The position numbers were made by a program, and so were the translations under genes. This document shows, in pieces, positions 1 to 10,404 of a stretch of 64,000 nucleotides of DNA. This DNA is from Lysobacterales bacterium PRO7 (GTDB lineage: Bacteria; Pseudomonadota; Gammaproteobacteria; Xanthomonadales; Rhodanobacteraceae). The stretch covers positions 217,833-281,832 of the forward strand of contig QWHH01000005.1 in the NCBI GenBank assembly GCA_021404785.1. The letters run 5' to 3'. Each line of letters opens with the position of its first letter. The first letter of the stretch is position 1. The notes beneath the pieces were generated by a model. That model saw only the letters and a list, made by a program, of their open reading frames with translations, was not told where the DNA came from and made no database searches.

Positions 1-1824
1 TATGGCGCAACCTGCGGCATCTTCCCGATCGACGCCGAGGCGCTCAATTACCTGCGCCTGTCCGGCCGCGACGAGGGCCATATCCGCCTGGTCGAAGCGT
101 ACGCGAAGGAGCAGGGCCTGTGGCATGCGCCGGATTCACCGCACCCGGAATATTCGTCCGCGCTGGAATTGAACATGGCAGATGTCCGCCCATCGTTGGC
201 CGGACCCAAGCGCCCGCAGGACCGCGTGCTGCTGCAGGACATGCCCGCCAGCTACAAGTCCGCCATGCAGGCGCTCGGCAACGGCATGACCGACAAGGCC
301 AAGGCGCGTTTCATGAACGAAGGCGGCAGCACCGCGGTCGGAACGGCGGCCAGCCAGGCCGAATCCTCGCCGCCCGCGTGCCCCGATGAGCGCCATTGCG
401 ACCTGGGCGATGGCTCGGTCGTGATCGCAGCCATCACCTCGTGCACGAATACCTCCAATCCGGCCGTGATGATCGGCGCCGGGTTGGTCGCGCGCAATGC
501 GGCCGCGCGCGGACTCAAGCCGCAGCCCTGGGTCAAGACCTCGCTCGCGCCGGGCTCGAAAGTCGTCACCGATTATCTGGAAAAGACCGGCCTGATGAAG
601 GACCTACAGAACATGGGTTTCTTCCTCGTCGGCTACGGCTGCACGACCTGCATCGGCAACTCCGGCCCCCTGCCCGAAGACATCAGCAAGCGCATCGTCG
701 ACAACGATTATGCGGTCGCATCGGTGTTGTCCGGCAACCGCAACTTCGAGGGCCGCATCCATTCCGAAGTGAAGATGAATTACCTTGCGTCGCCGCCGCT
801 GGTCGTCGCGTTCGCAATCGCCGGCACGATCGACATCGACCTCAGCCGCGAACCACTCGGCAAGGGCAGCGACGGCAAGCCGGTGTACCTGAAGGACATT
901 TGGCCATCGAACAAGGAAATCGGCGATCTGGTCGCACGCACGATCGGCCCCGACATGTTCAAGCACAATTATGCTGACGTATTCAAGGGCGACGACCGCT
1001 GGAACGGCATCGACGCACCGCAGGGCGAACGCTACGGATGGGACGCGAAGTCCACCTATATCAAGAACCCGCCATATTTCGACGGCATGACCATGCAGCC
1101 GGGTCGCGTCGCGGATATCCGTGGCGCGCGCTGCCTCGGCCTGTTCGGCGATTCGATCACGACCGACCACATCTCGCCCGCTGGCAACATCAAGGCGACT
1201 TCGCCAGCCGGACAATTTCTGCAGGGCCGCGGCGTTACCAAGGCTGATTTCAATTCCTACGGTTCGCGCCGCGGCAACGACGACGTAATGGTGCGCGGCA
1301 CCTTCGCCAATATCCGCATCAAGAACCTGATGCTCGGCGGCGAGGAAGGCGGCAACACCCTGCACTATCCGGATGGCGCCAAACTGCCGATCTACGATGC
1401 AGCGATGCTGTACAAGAAAGAAAACGTGCCGCTGGTCGTGATCGCCGGCAAGGAATATGGCACCGGCTCCTCGCGCGACTGGGCGGCCAAGGGCACCTTG
1501 CTGCTGGGCGTCAAGGCAGTGATCGCCGAGAGTTTCGAACGCATACACCGCTCCAACCTGGTCGGCATGGGCGTGCTGCCATTGCAGTTCCTGGATGGCC
1601 AGAATGCGCAGACGATCGGCCTCAAGGGCGATGAAGTGTTTGACATCGCCGGCCTTGACGATGGCGACGCAAGGGAAATCGACATCATCGCCAAGGGTTC
1701 GGCGGGCGAGAAGAAATTCAAGGCGCGCGTACTCCTGCTTACGCCGAAGGAAGTCGAGTACTACCGACACGGCGGGATCCTGCCCTACGTGTTGCGCCAG
1801 CTCGCGGGCGCGAAAGCCGCCTAG
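1..1824 (+). CDS. acnA: Aconitate hydratase A, 5'-truncated by window edge
   Basis: TCA-cycle aconitase that isomerises citrate to isocitrate using a [4Fe-4S] cluster. The frame is open from base 1, so about 300 N-terminal residues lie outside; 607 residues of a roughly 900-residue family are present. Visible cluster ligands are the Cys of SCTNTSNP (codon 442-444) and the two Cys of GCTTCIGN (640-642 and 649-651). The C-terminal swivel domain carries GDSITTDHISPAG and the substrate loop KEYGTGSSRDWAAKG. In Xanthomonas the aconitase gene in this position is rpfA, and the genes that follow here (fadD, rpfF, rpfC, rpfG) agree. It ends convergently, overlapping the lipoprotein gene by 4 nt. Confidence 0.97.
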   Translation, partial: YGATCGIFPIDAEALNYLRLSGRDEGHIRLVEAYAKEQGLWHAPDSPHPEYSSALELNMADVRPSLAGPKRPQDRVLLQDMPASYKSAMQALGNGMTDKAKARFMNEGGSTAVGTAASQAESSPPACPDERHCDLGDGSVVIAAITSCTNTSNPAVMIGAGLVARNAAARGLKPQPWVKTSLAPGSKVVTDYLEKTGLMKDLQNMGFFLVGYGCTTCIGNSGPLPEDISKRIVDNDYAVASVLSGNRNFEGRIHSEVKMNYLASPPLVVAFAIAGTIDIDLSREPLGKGSDGKPVYLKDIWPSNKEIGDLVARTIGPDMFKHNYADVFKGDDRWNGIDAPQGERYGWDAKSTYIKNPPYFDGMTMQPGRVADIRGARCLGLFGDSITTDHISPAGNIKATSPAGQFLQGRGVTKADFNSYGSRRGNDDVMVRGTFANIRIKNLMLGGEEGGNTLHYPDGAKLPIYDAAMLYKKENVPLVVIAGKEYGTGSSRDWAAKGTLLLGVKAVIAESFERIHRSNLVGMGVLPLQFLDGQNAQTIGLKGDEVFDIAGLDDGDAREIDIIAKGSAGEKKFKARVLLLTPKEVEYYRHGGILPYVLRQLAGAKAA

Positions 1825-2255
1825 AGCTTCTGCTGCCAGGCGGCGTTGTAGCAACGCCACTCGCCGCCCTCGCGTTTCCAACCACTGCTGATCGAGTAAA
1901 TCGATCCGCGCTCGGGCAGCAATCCGCCCGAGCCGCCGGTGAAAGTCGCGCTGACGCGCACGGTCGCGCGGTCGCCTTGCAATTCGACGTCGATGGGCCC
2001 GAGCGTCACGCCGATGGATTCGTTGCGCAGCACTTGCGCGCGCAACAGGTTGTGCAGGCCATTGCGGTCGACCTGACCATCGTTGCCGGTGAAATCCGCG
2101 CTGACATGGCTGATGAAGGATCGCGGATCGCGCGCTTCCAGCGCAGCCTGCATCGCGACGACGGTGTCGCGGATGCGTTGCTCATCCGGAGTGCGATGGC
2201 ACCCAGCGATGGCCAGCATCGCCAGAGTGAGACACATCCATTTCATGCCGTGCAT
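1821..2255 (-). CDS. Small NTF2-like lipoprotein
   Basis: Predicted lipoprotein of 144 residues. A short hydrophobic signal ends in the lipobox LAIAGC, so the mature protein would be acylated at Cys19 and held in the envelope. The remainder, with an early EARD-type helix, an alternating beta pattern and a Trp/Tyr-rich C-terminus, looks like the SnoaL/NTF2-like fold common in small secreted proteins of unknown function; this is a judgement from pattern, not from a search. A GGGGTG box lies just upstream of the first Met; the Met three codons later is the alternative start. The 3' end overlaps the stop of acnA by 4 nt. No substrate or partner can be proposed. Confidence 0.72.
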   Translation of the reverse strand: MHGMKWMCLTLAMLAIAGCHRTPDEQRIRDTVVAMQAALEARDPRSFISHVSADFTGNDGQVDRNGLHNLLRAQVLRNESIGVTLGPIDVELQGDRATVRVSATFTGGSGGLLPERGSIYSISSGWKREGGEWRCYNAAWQQKL

Positions 2256-2351
2256 GTTGCACCCCGGTCGAAACGCCCCGCAGTGCAGCTTGCCGGACTC
2301 GGGCGAGCATGGTCAAATCCGGCCTACATCGACACCGGGGAATTGTGCACC

Positions 2352-4037
2352 ATGAACAATCAAGAACGGCCCTGGTTGGCGCACTATCCGGCGGGCGTGC
2401 CCGCGCAAATCGACATCGACCAGTTCCGTTCCATTGCCCAGGTACTGGAAACCGCATGCGATCGCTTCGCCCACCGACCGGCGTTTGCGAACATGGGACG
2501 CACGCTGACCTACGCCGATATCGACCGGCTCAGCCGCCGTTTCGCGGCCTATCTGCTCAATGACCTCAAGCTCGCGCGCGGCGACCGCGTCGCGATCATG
2601 CTGCCGAACGTCCTGCAATATCCGGTCGCGATTTTCGGCGCGCTGCGCGCCGGACTTACCGTGGTCAACACCAATCCGCTGTACACCGCGCGCGAGTTGC
2701 GCCATCAGCTGCACGACGCCGGCGTCAGCGCAATCGTTGTGCTCGACAACTTCGCCGCCACACTGGCCGAAGTGCTGCACGATACACCGGTCCGGCACGT
2801 GATCACCACCGGCATCGGCGATCTGCTCGCCGCACCGAAATCCGCACTGGTCAATTTCGTGATCAAGCACATCAAGAAGATGGTGCCGGCCTATCGCATC
2901 GACCACGCCGTGCGCTTCAAGACCGTGCTTGCGCGCGGCGCGCGCTCGACGCCGCCGAAAATCGACCTCGGCCACGCTGACATCGCCTTCCTGCAATACA
3001 CCGGCGGCACCACCGGCGTGGCCAAGGGCGCCATGCTCACGCACGGCAACCTCGTCGCCAACATGCAGCAGGCCTCGGCCTGGATCGACCGCGACGTTCG
3101 CGAAGGCGAGGAAGTCATCGTCACCGCGATCCCGCTCTACCATATCTTCGCGCTGACCGCGAACTGCCTTGTTTTCATGAAATTCGGCGGATTGAACCAT
3201 CTCGTCACCAACCCGCGCGACATGCCCGGCTTCGTCAAGATCCTGCGTGGCATCCGCATGACCGCGATCACCGGCGTCAACACGCTGTTCAACGGCCTGC
3301 TCAATACGCCGGGATTCGACAAGGTGGATTTTTCCGCCTTGCACCTGACCCTCGGCGGCGGCACGGCGGTGCAACGCAGCGTCGCCGAACGCTGGAAAAA
3401 AGTCACCGGCGTCACCCTGGTCGAAGCGTACGGATTGACCGAAACATCGCCGGCCGCGTGCATGAATCCGCTGGACCTGCCCGAGTACAACGGCTCGATC
3501 GGCATGCCGATTCCATCGACTGACGTAAGCATCCGCGATGACGACAAGAACGTGTTGCCCGAAGGCCAGGTCGGCGAACTGTGCGTGCGCGGCCCGCAAG
3601 TCATGAAGGGTTACTGGCAACGTCCCGACGAAACCGCCAAGGTCCTCGATGACGACGGCTGGCTGTACACCGGTGACGTGGCGCGCATGGACGGCAATGG
3701 CTACTTCTACATCGTCGACCGCAAGAAAGACATGATCCTGGTGTCCGGATTCAACGTGTACCCGAACGAGATCGAAGACGTCGTCGCCCAGTGTCCCGGC
3801 GTGCTTGAAGCGGCCGCGGTCGGCATACCCGACGAGAAATCCGGCGAGGCGGTGAAGATCGTGGTGGTACGCAAGGATCCGAACCTTACCGCGGAGACGA
3901 TCCGCGCGTATGCCAGGGAAAACCTGACCGGTTACAAATTGCCGAAGGTCATCGAATTCCGCGACGCATTGCCAAAGTCGAATGTCGGCAAGATCCTGCG
4001 CCGCGAATTGCGCGATCCGGTAAAACCGGCCGGCTAG
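2352..4037 (+). CDS. fadD: Long-chain-fatty-acid-CoA ligase (RpfB-type)
   Basis: AMP-forming acyl-CoA synthetase of 561 residues, the same length as E. coli FadD. It activates fatty acids as acyl-adenylates and then acyl-CoAs at the inner membrane. The P-loop YTGGTTGVAKGAMLTHGN is near residue 215, followed by EAYGLTETSP and the FACS signature KKDMILVSGFNVYPNEIE. The Met at 2352 is chosen because GGGGAA precedes it and the alignment to FadD begins there; the frame itself is open much further upstream. Its position just before rpfF matches rpfB of Xanthomonas, where the product acts in fatty-acid use and in turnover of the DSF signal. The 3' end overlaps the PilZ gene by 4 nt. Confidence 0.95.
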   Translation: MNNQERPWLAHYPAGVPAQIDIDQFRSIAQVLETACDRFAHRPAFANMGRTLTYADIDRLSRRFAAYLLNDLKLARGDRVAIMLPNVLQYPVAIFGALRAGLTVVNTNPLYTARELRHQLHDAGVSAIVVLDNFAATLAEVLHDTPVRHVITTGIGDLLAAPKSALVNFVIKHIKKMVPAYRIDHAVRFKTVLARGARSTPPKIDLGHADIAFLQYTGGTTGVAKGAMLTHGNLVANMQQASAWIDRDVREGEEVIVTAIPLYHIFALTANCLVFMKFGGLNHLVTNPRDMPGFVKILRGIRMTAITGVNTLFNGLLNTPGFDKVDFSALHLTLGGGTAVQRSVAERWKKVTGVTLVEAYGLTETSPAACMNPLDLPEYNGSIGMPIPSTDVSIRDDDKNVLPEGQVGELCVRGPQVMKGYWQRPDETAKVLDDDGWLYTGDVARMDGNGYFYIVDRKKDMILVSGFNVYPNEIEDVVAQCPGVLEAAAVGIPDEKSGEAVKIVVVRKDPNLTAETIRAYARENLTGYKLPKVIEFRDALPKSNVGKILRRELRDPVKPAG

Positions 4038-4381
4038 TCGTCGAACGGCTCGAGTCTATCCGCATAACCGCCAAGCAGGTTCCATAGCGGAACTTCCTTG
4101 TCCGGCGGGATGCGCGCGTAGGCAAAACCCAGGTGATTCGTGGTGATGCGCGCCACGGTCGCTTCGACGTGGATGTTGAGTTCCTCGCCGACGATCATGT
4201 CGAGCGCATACAAGTCGCCGGGGTTTCCCTGCCAGTTTTCCGGACGCACGAGCAAGACTCCGGTTGCCGAGATATCGGCGATTTCCGTCGACCATGCATC
4301 CGCGCCGCGAATCATCATCGCGGCGGAACGAATTCGCATTCGCGCCGGCCTTGAACCACTGCCGCTGCGTTGATATGTCAT
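4034..4381 (-). CDS. PilZ-domain protein, candidate c-di-GMP receptor
   Basis: Single-domain PilZ protein of 115 residues. Both c-di-GMP-binding signatures are intact: RMRIR (Arg14 and Arg18 of RxxxR) and DISATG (Asp36, Ser38, Gly41 of D/NxSxxG), with the expected spacing. It probably binds c-di-GMP in the cytosol and acts on another protein. A strong AGGGGG ribosome site lies 7 nt upstream of the ATG. It is convergent with fadD and divergent from rpfF, so it shares the 4382-4649 region with the DSF synthase gene. The RpfC/RpfG pathway encoded next door changes c-di-GMP, so a role as a local effector is attractive but is inference. The target is unknown. Confidence 0.85.
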   Translation of the reverse strand: MTYQRSGSGSRPARMRIRSAAMMIRGADAWSTEIADISATGVLLVRPENWQGNPGDLYALDMIVGEELNIHVEATVARITTNHLGFAYARIPPDKEVPLWNLLGGYADRLEPFDD

Positions 4382-4649
4382 GCAACAACCCCCTGATCCA
4401 ACGACCGGATTCTACCTTTACCCACTCGCTCAGGCGAACTGTGCTCCGGGCACGGACCCACGAAATCGCTCTGCCGAAAATTCGCCGTCCAGCCGGATAA
4501 ACGTCCGGACAAACACGCCACACCATGATACTACCCGTCGCCAAACGCAGTGCTACACTCGCTACGCTCGATCGTGCACAGGGGCATGGGCAACCGGCCA
4601 CGCATGCAGACGGTCCACTGCGTGGCAAACCTGTCCACAAGGGGTATTT
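4382..4649. promoter_or_regulatory. Divergent intergenic region, PilZ gene / rpfF
   Basis: This 268-bp gap separates the PilZ gene from rpfF and must hold both promoters. The only core-like element I can point to is TACACT at 4554-4559, a plausible -10 for rpfF about 90 bp before its start, without a convincing -35. The rpfF ribosome site is AAGGGG at 4639-4644. No transcription-factor site, repeat or small gene could be recognised. Confidence 0.4.
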
Positions 4650-5579
4650 ATGCCTGCCTTCGAAGCGATCCACAACGACTCGCGCTACAGCACGCTGAAC
4701 GTCTGGGAAGACGCATCAAATGGCGCCTATTGGTGCCAGATGCATGTGCGGCGTTATCCGCACGACAGCGCCTACCGGCCATGTTTCTCGACGCTCTTGC
4801 TCAAGGAGCTTCGTGATTTTCAGTTGCGCACGGCCGAGGCGCTGCGCCGACCCTTGCGCAATGCCGCCAACCCGCACGTGATCCAGCATGTCGTGCTCGC
4901 GTCCGCAGCGGACGTTTTCAATCTGGGCGGCGACCTGGAACTGTTTTGCCGCCTGATTCGCGCGAACGATCGCAACCGGCTGATGGCGTACGCGCGCCAA
5001 TGCGTGGAAGTCGCCTATGGCTTTTACCGGCATTTGAACGAAGACGCCCACACCATTGCACTGGTGCAAGGCGACGCGCTCGGCGGAGGGTTCGAATCGG
5101 CGCTGTGCTGCCAGACCATCGTCGCCGAAAGCGGCGTTGGCATGGGCTTCCCCGAAGTGCTGTTCGACCTGTTCCCCGGCATGGGCGCATATTCGTTCCT
5201 GCGCAAGCGCATCTCGCCCACGCAGGCCGAACATATGATGCTCGATGGCAACATCTATTCGAGCGACGAGCTGCACAAGCTGGGAATCGTCGATATCCTG
5301 GTTCCGCGTGGTGAGGGCGTAGCTGCGGTGCACGACCTGATCACCCGCAACCGGCGTATCGGCCATGCGCGTCTGGCGATGGATCGCGTGCAAACGGCCT
5401 GTCATCCGGTCAGTTTCGAAGAGTTGATGACGGTGACCGAAATCTGGGTCGATACGGCGTTGCAGTTGGGCGACAAATCGCTGCGCACGATGGAACGCCT
5501 GGTCCGCGCGCAATTGCGCCGCCCGCAAAAATCGAATCTCGACGTCGAAGCGCCGATCCCGATGGCTAACGCAGGATAA
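4650..5579 (+). CDS. rpfF: DSF synthase RpfF (crotonase family)
   Basis: Makes the diffusible signal factor, a cis-2-unsaturated fatty acid, using dehydratase and thioesterase activities on acyl-ACP. The 309-residue crotonase-fold protein has the two catalytic glutamates in the RpfF arrangement: Glu149 in GDALGGGFES and Glu169 in GFPEVLFDLFPGMGA, 20 residues apart like the published Glu141/Glu161 pair of X. campestris RpfF. Ordinary enoyl-CoA hydratases lack the rest of this context. The start at 4650 has AAGGGG five nt upstream. The gene ends 3 nt before the convergent end of rpfC, as in Xanthomonas. RpfC is known in that group to bind and restrain RpfF through its receiver domain. Confidence 0.95.
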   Translation: MPAFEAIHNDSRYSTLNVWEDASNGAYWCQMHVRRYPHDSAYRPCFSTLLLKELRDFQLRTAEALRRPLRNAANPHVIQHVVLASAADVFNLGGDLELFCRLIRANDRNRLMAYARQCVEVAYGFYRHLNEDAHTIALVQGDALGGGFESALCCQTIVAESGVGMGFPEVLFDLFPGMGAYSFLRKRISPTQAEHMMLDGNIYSSDELHKLGIVDILVPRGEGVAAVHDLITRNRRIGHARLAMDRVQTACHPVSFEELMTVTEIWVDTALQLGDKSLRTMERLVRAQLRRPQKSNLDVEAPIPMANAG

Positions 5580-5582
5580 TCG

Positions 5583-7733
5583 TCAGTTGCTCGATTCTTC
5601 GCTGTCCTTGCCGGCAGCGAGGTCGTGCAATGCCTGCTGCAGGGCGGTGCGGGTGGCATCGAGTTGCTCGCGCAAGGTTTTTGCGCGGCTGCGCCATTCG
5701 CGCGTCAATTGCCAGTTCGGCAGCCTCATCGCATCCGACGCGGATGCTGCCAGTTTCGCGGCGCCAACGTTCGCGGCCACGCCCTTGAGCGCATGGCAGG
5801 CATCGCGGTACCGGTCCCAGTCACCGCCCGCGCCGTGCACGTCGAGGTCGCAAATGCACTTGGCCGCGTCGCGCATGCATTCACTTGCGAACAACTGCAT
5901 GAAATCGTTGTCGAGCTTCACGTCACCCAGTTCCTCAAGAGTGGCGCGCGCAATCAATTCCTCTTGCCGTTGAATCGAGCCGGAATACGGCTCGGAAAGC
6001 GTCTGCGCGTTGCCGCCGGCGGCGTCGGCGAGGGCGTCGAGCAGCGAATGCGCCGCCACCGGCTTGGTCAGGAATGCGCTGGCGCCAGCCGCCTGACTGG
6101 AGCGGATCGCGTCGATGGTCGCGTCGGCGCTGAGCACGATGAATGCGGTGCGCGGTCTGCCGGCTTCCATGACGCGTGCCTGCTTGATGACGTCGAGTCC
6201 GCTGATCGAGGGCATGTGCAGGTCGATGATGACGGCATCGAATGCTGCATTTTCCATCGCCACCAGCACTTCTTCGCCGTTGTGGGCAAGTTGCGTGCTG
6301 TGTCCGGCCTTTTCCAGCAATCGCTGCAGGACCAACAGGTTCGCGGGTTGATCATCACCCAGCAACAGGCGCATCGGGCGCACACGCGCACGATGGCGGA
6401 CGAAGGGATCGTCGAATGCGATGACGTTCGGCGACGTCGCGAGCGCGGGTCTTGCGGGCTCTGCGGCTGGTTGCAGCGCGAATGGCAGATCCAGCCAGAA
6501 ATGCGAGCCGACACCCTCCTCGCTTTCGAATCCGATGCGCCCGCCCAGAAGCTCGGTGAGCGACTTGGCGATGGTGGTGCCCAGACCCGTACCCCCGAAC
6601 CGGCGTGACTGGCTGGAATCGCCCTGTTCGAACGGACGGAAAATCCGCTGCTGGGTCTCGGCCGGAATCCCGATGCCAGTATCGCGGATTGAAAAGCGCA
6701 GGCATGTCCCGGCGCCTGCGGCAGGCTGCGTCGAGACTTCCATCCACACGCGCCCGTGCTCGGTGAACTTGACCGCGTTGCCCAACAGATTCACCAGGAT
6801 CTGGCGCAAATGTTGCGAGTCGCCGATCAGCTCGTCGGGCACTGTGTCGGCGATCGCATAATCAAGGCCGATGAATTTCGCATTCGCGACCGGTTGCAGA
6901 ATCACGCGGATCCCATGCACAAGCTGGCGTAGACTGAATGGCGCGTCCACGCGATGCAACTTGCCGGCCTCGATCGCGGATATATCCAGCACATCTTCGA
7001 TCAGGCCGAGCAGCGTCCGCGAGGAAGTCTGAATGACTTCGGCGCATTCGCGTTGCTCGGACGAGAGCTTCGTCGTCACCAGCAACTCGGACATGCCAAC
7101 GATACCGTTGAGCGGAGTACGGAATTCGTGGCTCATGTTGGCCAGGAAACGGCTCTTGGCGGCATTCGCGCGACGCGCCTCGTTGCTGGCGCGAGTCAGT
7201 TCGCGCAGCAGGGTCGACAGGTAGGCCGGTATCGCAATGATGCCGGCGAGCAATCCCAGGCCCAGCGGTCGATTCAATGCCCAGTAGGCGCTGTTGGCGA
7301 TAACCAGGGTGAAGGCGGCAAATGCCAGCGTGGTCGCCGCTGCCAGAAATTGCGGACCGTAACGCAGGCCATTGCCGACCGTGACCCAGAGAAACACGAT
7401 GTACAGCGGCGCCAGCGCACGGTCATAGAGCAGCATCATCGCCGCCAGGGTCGCGTAATCGGCAAACATCCCGATGATGCGCCGCGTATTGCTCGGCGCC
7501 GGGTGGATCGCGATGGCCAGCACCAGGCCCAATCCCAGTATCGTTTCGAGCAGAAGCGCGTAACATGCCCAAAGCAGTCCGCTTTCGCGCGCGCTCACGG
7601 AAGTCACGGCGAATTCGCCGAACAGGTACGCAAGGATGAGCATGGCAATGACCATGCGCACCAGCGCCTGTTCGTGTTCGCTATCCTGCCGCTGGCGAAA
7701 ACGGGATTGCAGCTTGTGCCACAGCGCGCGCAT
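5583..7733 (-). CDS. rpfC: Hybrid sensor histidine kinase RpfC
   Basis: Membrane receptor for DSF, 716 residues. About five hydrophobic segments lie between residues 25 and 175. They are followed by the dimerisation/phosphoacceptor box [12 protein letters not shown] (His202), an HATPase domain with DTGIGIP and [13 protein letters not shown], a receiver domain (acid pair in LLGDDQPAN, phospho-Asp in IIDLHMP, Lys in FLTKP) and a C-terminal Hpt domain with [11 protein letters not shown]. This TM-HK-REC-Hpt order is the RpfC architecture. It begins 13 nt after the rpfG stop, so the two are co-transcribed as rpfG-rpfC, and phosphate is expected to pass to RpfG. No rpfH lies between them, unlike in X. 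campestris. Confidence 0.95.
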   Translation of the reverse strand: MRALWHKLQSRFRQRQDSEHEQALVRMVIAMLILAYLFGEFAVTSVSARESGLLWACYALLLETILGLGLVLAIAIHPAPSNTRRIIGMFADYATLAAMMLLYDRALAPLYIVFLWVTVGNGLRYGPQFLAAATTLAFAAFTLVIANSAYWALNRPLGLGLLAGIIAIPAYLSTLLRELTRASNEARRANAAKSRFLANMSHEFRTPLNGIVGMSELLVTTKLSSEQRECAEVIQTSSRTLLGLIEDVLDISAIEAGKLHRVDAPFSLRQLVHGIRVILQPVANAKFIGLDYAIADTVPDELIGDSQHLRQILVNLLGNAVKFTEHGRVWMEVSTQPAAGAGTCLRFSIRDTGIGIPAETQQRIFRPFEQGDSSQSRRFGGTGLGTTIAKSLTELLGGRIGFESEEGVGSHFWLDLPFALQPAAEPARPALATSPNVIAFDDPFVRHRARVRPMRLLLGDDQPANLLVLQRLLEKAGHSTQLAHNGEEVLVAMENAAFDAVIIDLHMPSISGLDVIKQARVMEAGRPRTAFIVLSADATIDAIRSSQAAGASAFLTKPVAAHSLLDALADAAGGNAQTLSEPYSGSIQRQEELIARATLEELGDVKLDNDFMQLFASECMRDAAKCICDLDVHGAGGDWDRYRDACHALKGVAANVGAAKLAASASDAMRLPNWQLTREWRSRAKTLREQLDATRTALQQALHDLAAGKDSEESSN

Positions 7734-7746
7734 GACCGGGGGCGCG

Positions 7747-8802
7747 TCAGGGTTCCAGTTGCGGTGGCGGCGTCAGCCTGATCTGCTCGATCATGCGCAC
7801 CTGGTGCATGTCGCGAAACAACGCCTCGACGCAGGCCGGGTCGAACAACGAGCCGCTGAATTGCTGCACATATGCCACCGCCTGCTCATGCGGCCATGCC
7901 GGTTTGTAGGGGCGTTCGGAAATCAGCGCATCGAACACGTCAGCGACAGCGACGATGCGTGCGGCAAGGGGAATTTCTGCGCCGCTCAAGCCATCGGGGT
8001 AACCGCTGCCATCCCAGCGCTCGTGATGGCGCAACGCCACCGTGGCCCCAAGTTGCACGAATCGACTCTGGCTGTCGCGCAAGATCTCGTAGCCGATCTG
8101 CGGATGCTTCCGCATCACCGCCATTTCTTCGTCGCTCAAGTGGCCGCGCTTGAGCAGGATCGTATCCGGCACGCCGATCTTGCCGATGTCGTGCAACGGC
8201 GCCGCCAGTTCGAGCATGCGCACTTCGTGATCCGACAGGTACATGCCCTCGGCGATGAGTCCGGCAAAACGAGCCATGCGCACCAGATGCGCGCCGGTAC
8301 CGAAATCGCGGAACTCGATGGCACGCGCGAGCCGGTACAGCATCTCGCGTTCGCGCTCTTCCACTTCACGCAAGCCTTCCAGGACCTGGCGCTCGAGCGA
8401 ATGCGCGCGTTCCTTCACCGTTTCGCCTTGCCGGCGCAGTGCAAGCAGGTTGTGACAGCGCAAGCGCAATTCGTGCATCCGCACCGGCTTGACCAGAAAG
8501 TCGATGACGCCTGCTTCCAGCGCCGCCTTCCTAATCGGCTCATCCCCGACCACGCTGACCAGCACGATCGGCACGTCGCGCTTGACCAGCGGGCGCCGGA
8601 ACTGCCGCGCAAACTCGAGGCCGTCCATGCCAGGCATGCGGTAGTCGAGCAGGAGCAGATCGATCTTGTTGCGTTCGGACCAACCCAAGGCCTCGATCGG
8701 GTCCTCGAAGTCGGTCACGACGATGTCCGGCGTGATCTTTTCGACCACGCGCCGCAACATGGTGCGGGCCGATTGCTGATCGTCGACGATGAGTACGTTC
8801 AC
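7747..8802 (-). CDS. rpfG: Response regulator RpfG, HD-GYP c-di-GMP phosphodiesterase
   Basis: Two-domain regulator of 351 residues. The N-terminal receiver has phospho-Asp53 in [13 protein letters not shown]. The C-terminal HD-GYP domain has [26 protein letters not shown] and ADVFDAL, so metal ligands and the GYP loop are intact and c-di-GMP hydrolysis is expected. It is the output of DSF perception by RpfC: phosphorylation raises phosphodiesterase activity and changes biofilm, motility and enzyme secretion in related species. A GTG codon starts the protein, with GGAG upstream. It leads the rpfG-rpfC operon. The 71-bp gap before it, back to the lysS stop, must contain its promoter unless lysS transcription reads through. 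Confidence 0.95.
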   Translation of the reverse strand: MNVLIVDDQQSARTMLRRVVEKITPDIVVTDFEDPIEALGWSERNKIDLLLLDYRMPGMDGLEFARQFRRPLVKRDVPIVLVSVVGDEPIRKAALEAGVIDFLVKPVRMHELRLRCHNLLALRRQGETVKERAHSLERQVLEGLREVEEREREMLYRLARAIEFRDFGTGAHLVRMARFAGLIAEGMYLSDHEVRMLELAAPLHDIGKIGVPDTILLKRGHLSDEEMAVMRKHPQIGYEILRDSQSRFVQLGATVALRHHERWDGSGYPDGLSGAEIPLAARIVAVADVFDALISERPYKPAWPHEQAVAYVQQFSGSLFDPACVEALFRDMHQVRMIEQIRLTPPPQLEP

Positions 8803-8873
8803 GTCAGGACGTCTCCGCTAGTTTCCAAAGCCTATCACAATTGTCTGGCAAATAGCGGAAACATAGGTTGTTT

Positions 8874-10391
8874 TCAGCCTTCTGGACGCATGTAGGGAAA
8901 CAGCAACACATCACGGATCGACGGCACATCTGCGAGCAGCATCACCAGCCGGTCGATGCCGACACCAAGGCCTCCGGTCGGCGGCAGGCCGACTTCCAGC
9001 GCGCGGATGTAGTCGGCATCGAAATGCATTGCCTCGTCGTCGCCCGAGTCCTTGGCTTCGACCTGGGCGCGGAAGCGCGCGGCCTGGTCTTCCGGATCGT
9101 TGAGCTCGGAAAACCCGTTCGCGATTTCCTTGCCGCCGATGAACAGTTCGAAGCGGTCGGTGACTTCCGGGTCGGCGTCGTTCGCGCGCGCCAGCGGCGA
9201 AACCTCGGTCGGATGCGCGGTAATGAAAGTCGGCTGGATCAGGGTGTGTTCGACCGTGTGCTCGAAGATCGCGAACACCAGCTTGCCCCAGCCCTGCCCC
9301 GGCTTGACCGGAATCTTCAGGCGCGCGCAGTGGGCGCGCAGTGCTGCGATATCTCGTATATCTTCACGGCGGATTTCCGGATTGTGTTCCAGTACCGCTT
9401 CATCCATGCGCCAGCGCCGGAATGGTGCGCCGACGTCGATGTCGCGACCTTCCCATGTCAGCACCGTCTTGCCGAGCGTGGCCTTGGCGGTTTCGCGGAT
9501 CATGCCTTCGGTGAGGTCCATCACCTCGATGTAGGTGGCATAGGCCTGGTACGACTCGAGCATGGTGAACTCGGGGTTGTGCCGCGTCGAGACGCCCTCG
9601 TTGCGGAAATTGCGGTTGATCTCGTATACGCGCTCGAAACCGCCGACCACGAGGCGCTTCAGGTACAACTCCGGAGCCACGCGCAAGTACAAATCGATGT
9701 CCAGCGCGTTGTGATGGGTCTTGAACGGCCGCGCCGTGGCGCCGCCCGGAATGACGTGCATCATCGGCGTTTCCACTTCCATGAAGCGCCGTGGCGCGGC
9801 TTCCATCCACTGCCGGATGAATCCGATTGCGCGCGAGCGCAGCTCGAACGCGCGCCGCGCCTCGGGCGTTACGATCAGATCGACATAGCGTTGGCGATAG
9901 CGCTGTTCGACGTCGGCCAGCCCATGCCACTTGTCCGGCAGCGGCCGCAGCGACTTGGTCAACAGGCGCAGCGATTCGACCTTCACCGACAGCTCGCCGG
10001 TCTTGGTGCGCATCAATGGGCCTTCCGCGCCGACGATGTCGCCGACATCCCAGCCCTTGAATGCCTCGTAGGCGTCGCCGATCGCATTGGCCTGGACGAA
10101 CAACTGGATGCGCCCAGTCATGTCCTGGATCTGCACGAAGCTGACCTTGCCCTGCCCGCGCTTGAGCAACATGCGGCCGGCGACCTTCACGCGGCGCGCG
10201 GCGGCTTCGATGGCCGCCGCATCCTTGCCGTCGAACTCGTGCTGCAAATCGCCCGCGAACGCATCCGGATGGAAATCATTTGGAAATGCGATGCCATGTG
10301 CGCGCAGTGCGCGCAGTTTTTCACGGCGCTCGGCAACGAGCCTATTGGCATCAGGCTTGTTTTCTTCTTGCGGCAGGTTTTCGTCTGTCAT
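8874..10391 (-). CDS. lysS: Lysine-tRNA ligase
   Basis: Class II aminoacyl-tRNA synthetase that charges tRNA-Lys. The 505-residue product equals E. coli LysS in length. The N-terminal OB fold (around residues 55-160) contains [20 protein letters not shown]. Motif 2 is [18 protein letters not shown] and motif 3 is [13 protein letters not shown], which end the catalytic domain. The ATG at 10391 is preferred over an upstream in-frame ATG because it has GGAAAAG upstream and matches family N-termini. It follows prfB by 13 nt, the same prfB-lysS pairing as in E. coli and Xanthomonas, so co-transcription is likely. Confidence 0.97.
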   Translation of the reverse strand: MTDENLPQEENKPDANRLVAERREKLRALRAHGIAFPNDFHPDAFAGDLQHEFDGKDAAAIEAAARRVKVAGRMLLKRGQGKVSFVQIQDMTGRIQLFVQANAIGDAYEAFKGWDVGDIVGAEGPLMRTKTGELSVKVESLRLLTKSLRPLPDKWHGLADVEQRYRQRYVDLIVTPEARRAFELRSRAIGFIRQWMEAAPRRFMEVETPMMHVIPGGATARPFKTHHNALDIDLYLRVAPELYLKRLVVGGFERVYEINRNFRNEGVSTRHNPEFTMLESYQAYATYIEVMDLTEGMIRETAKATLGKTVLTWEGRDIDVGAPFRRWRMDEAVLEHNPEIRREDIRDIAALRAHCARLKIPVKPGQGWGKLVFAIFEHTVEHTLIQPTFITAHPTEVSPLARANDADPEVTDRFELFIGGKEIANGFSELNDPEDQAARFRAQVEAKDSGDDEAMHFDADYIRALEVGLPPTGGLGVGIDRLVMLLADVPSIRDVLLFPYMRPEG

Positions 10392-10404
10392 CTCATCTTT
10401 TCCG

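Noticed and set aside
604-1881. Long open frame antisense to acnA (425 codons)
   Set aside because: High-GC shadow of a strongly conserved gene; the product has no recognisable motif and no ribosome site.
2313-3620. Long open frame antisense to fadD
   Set aside because: Shadow frame; His/Arg/Ala-rich product with no family features, while the plus strand encodes complete FadD.
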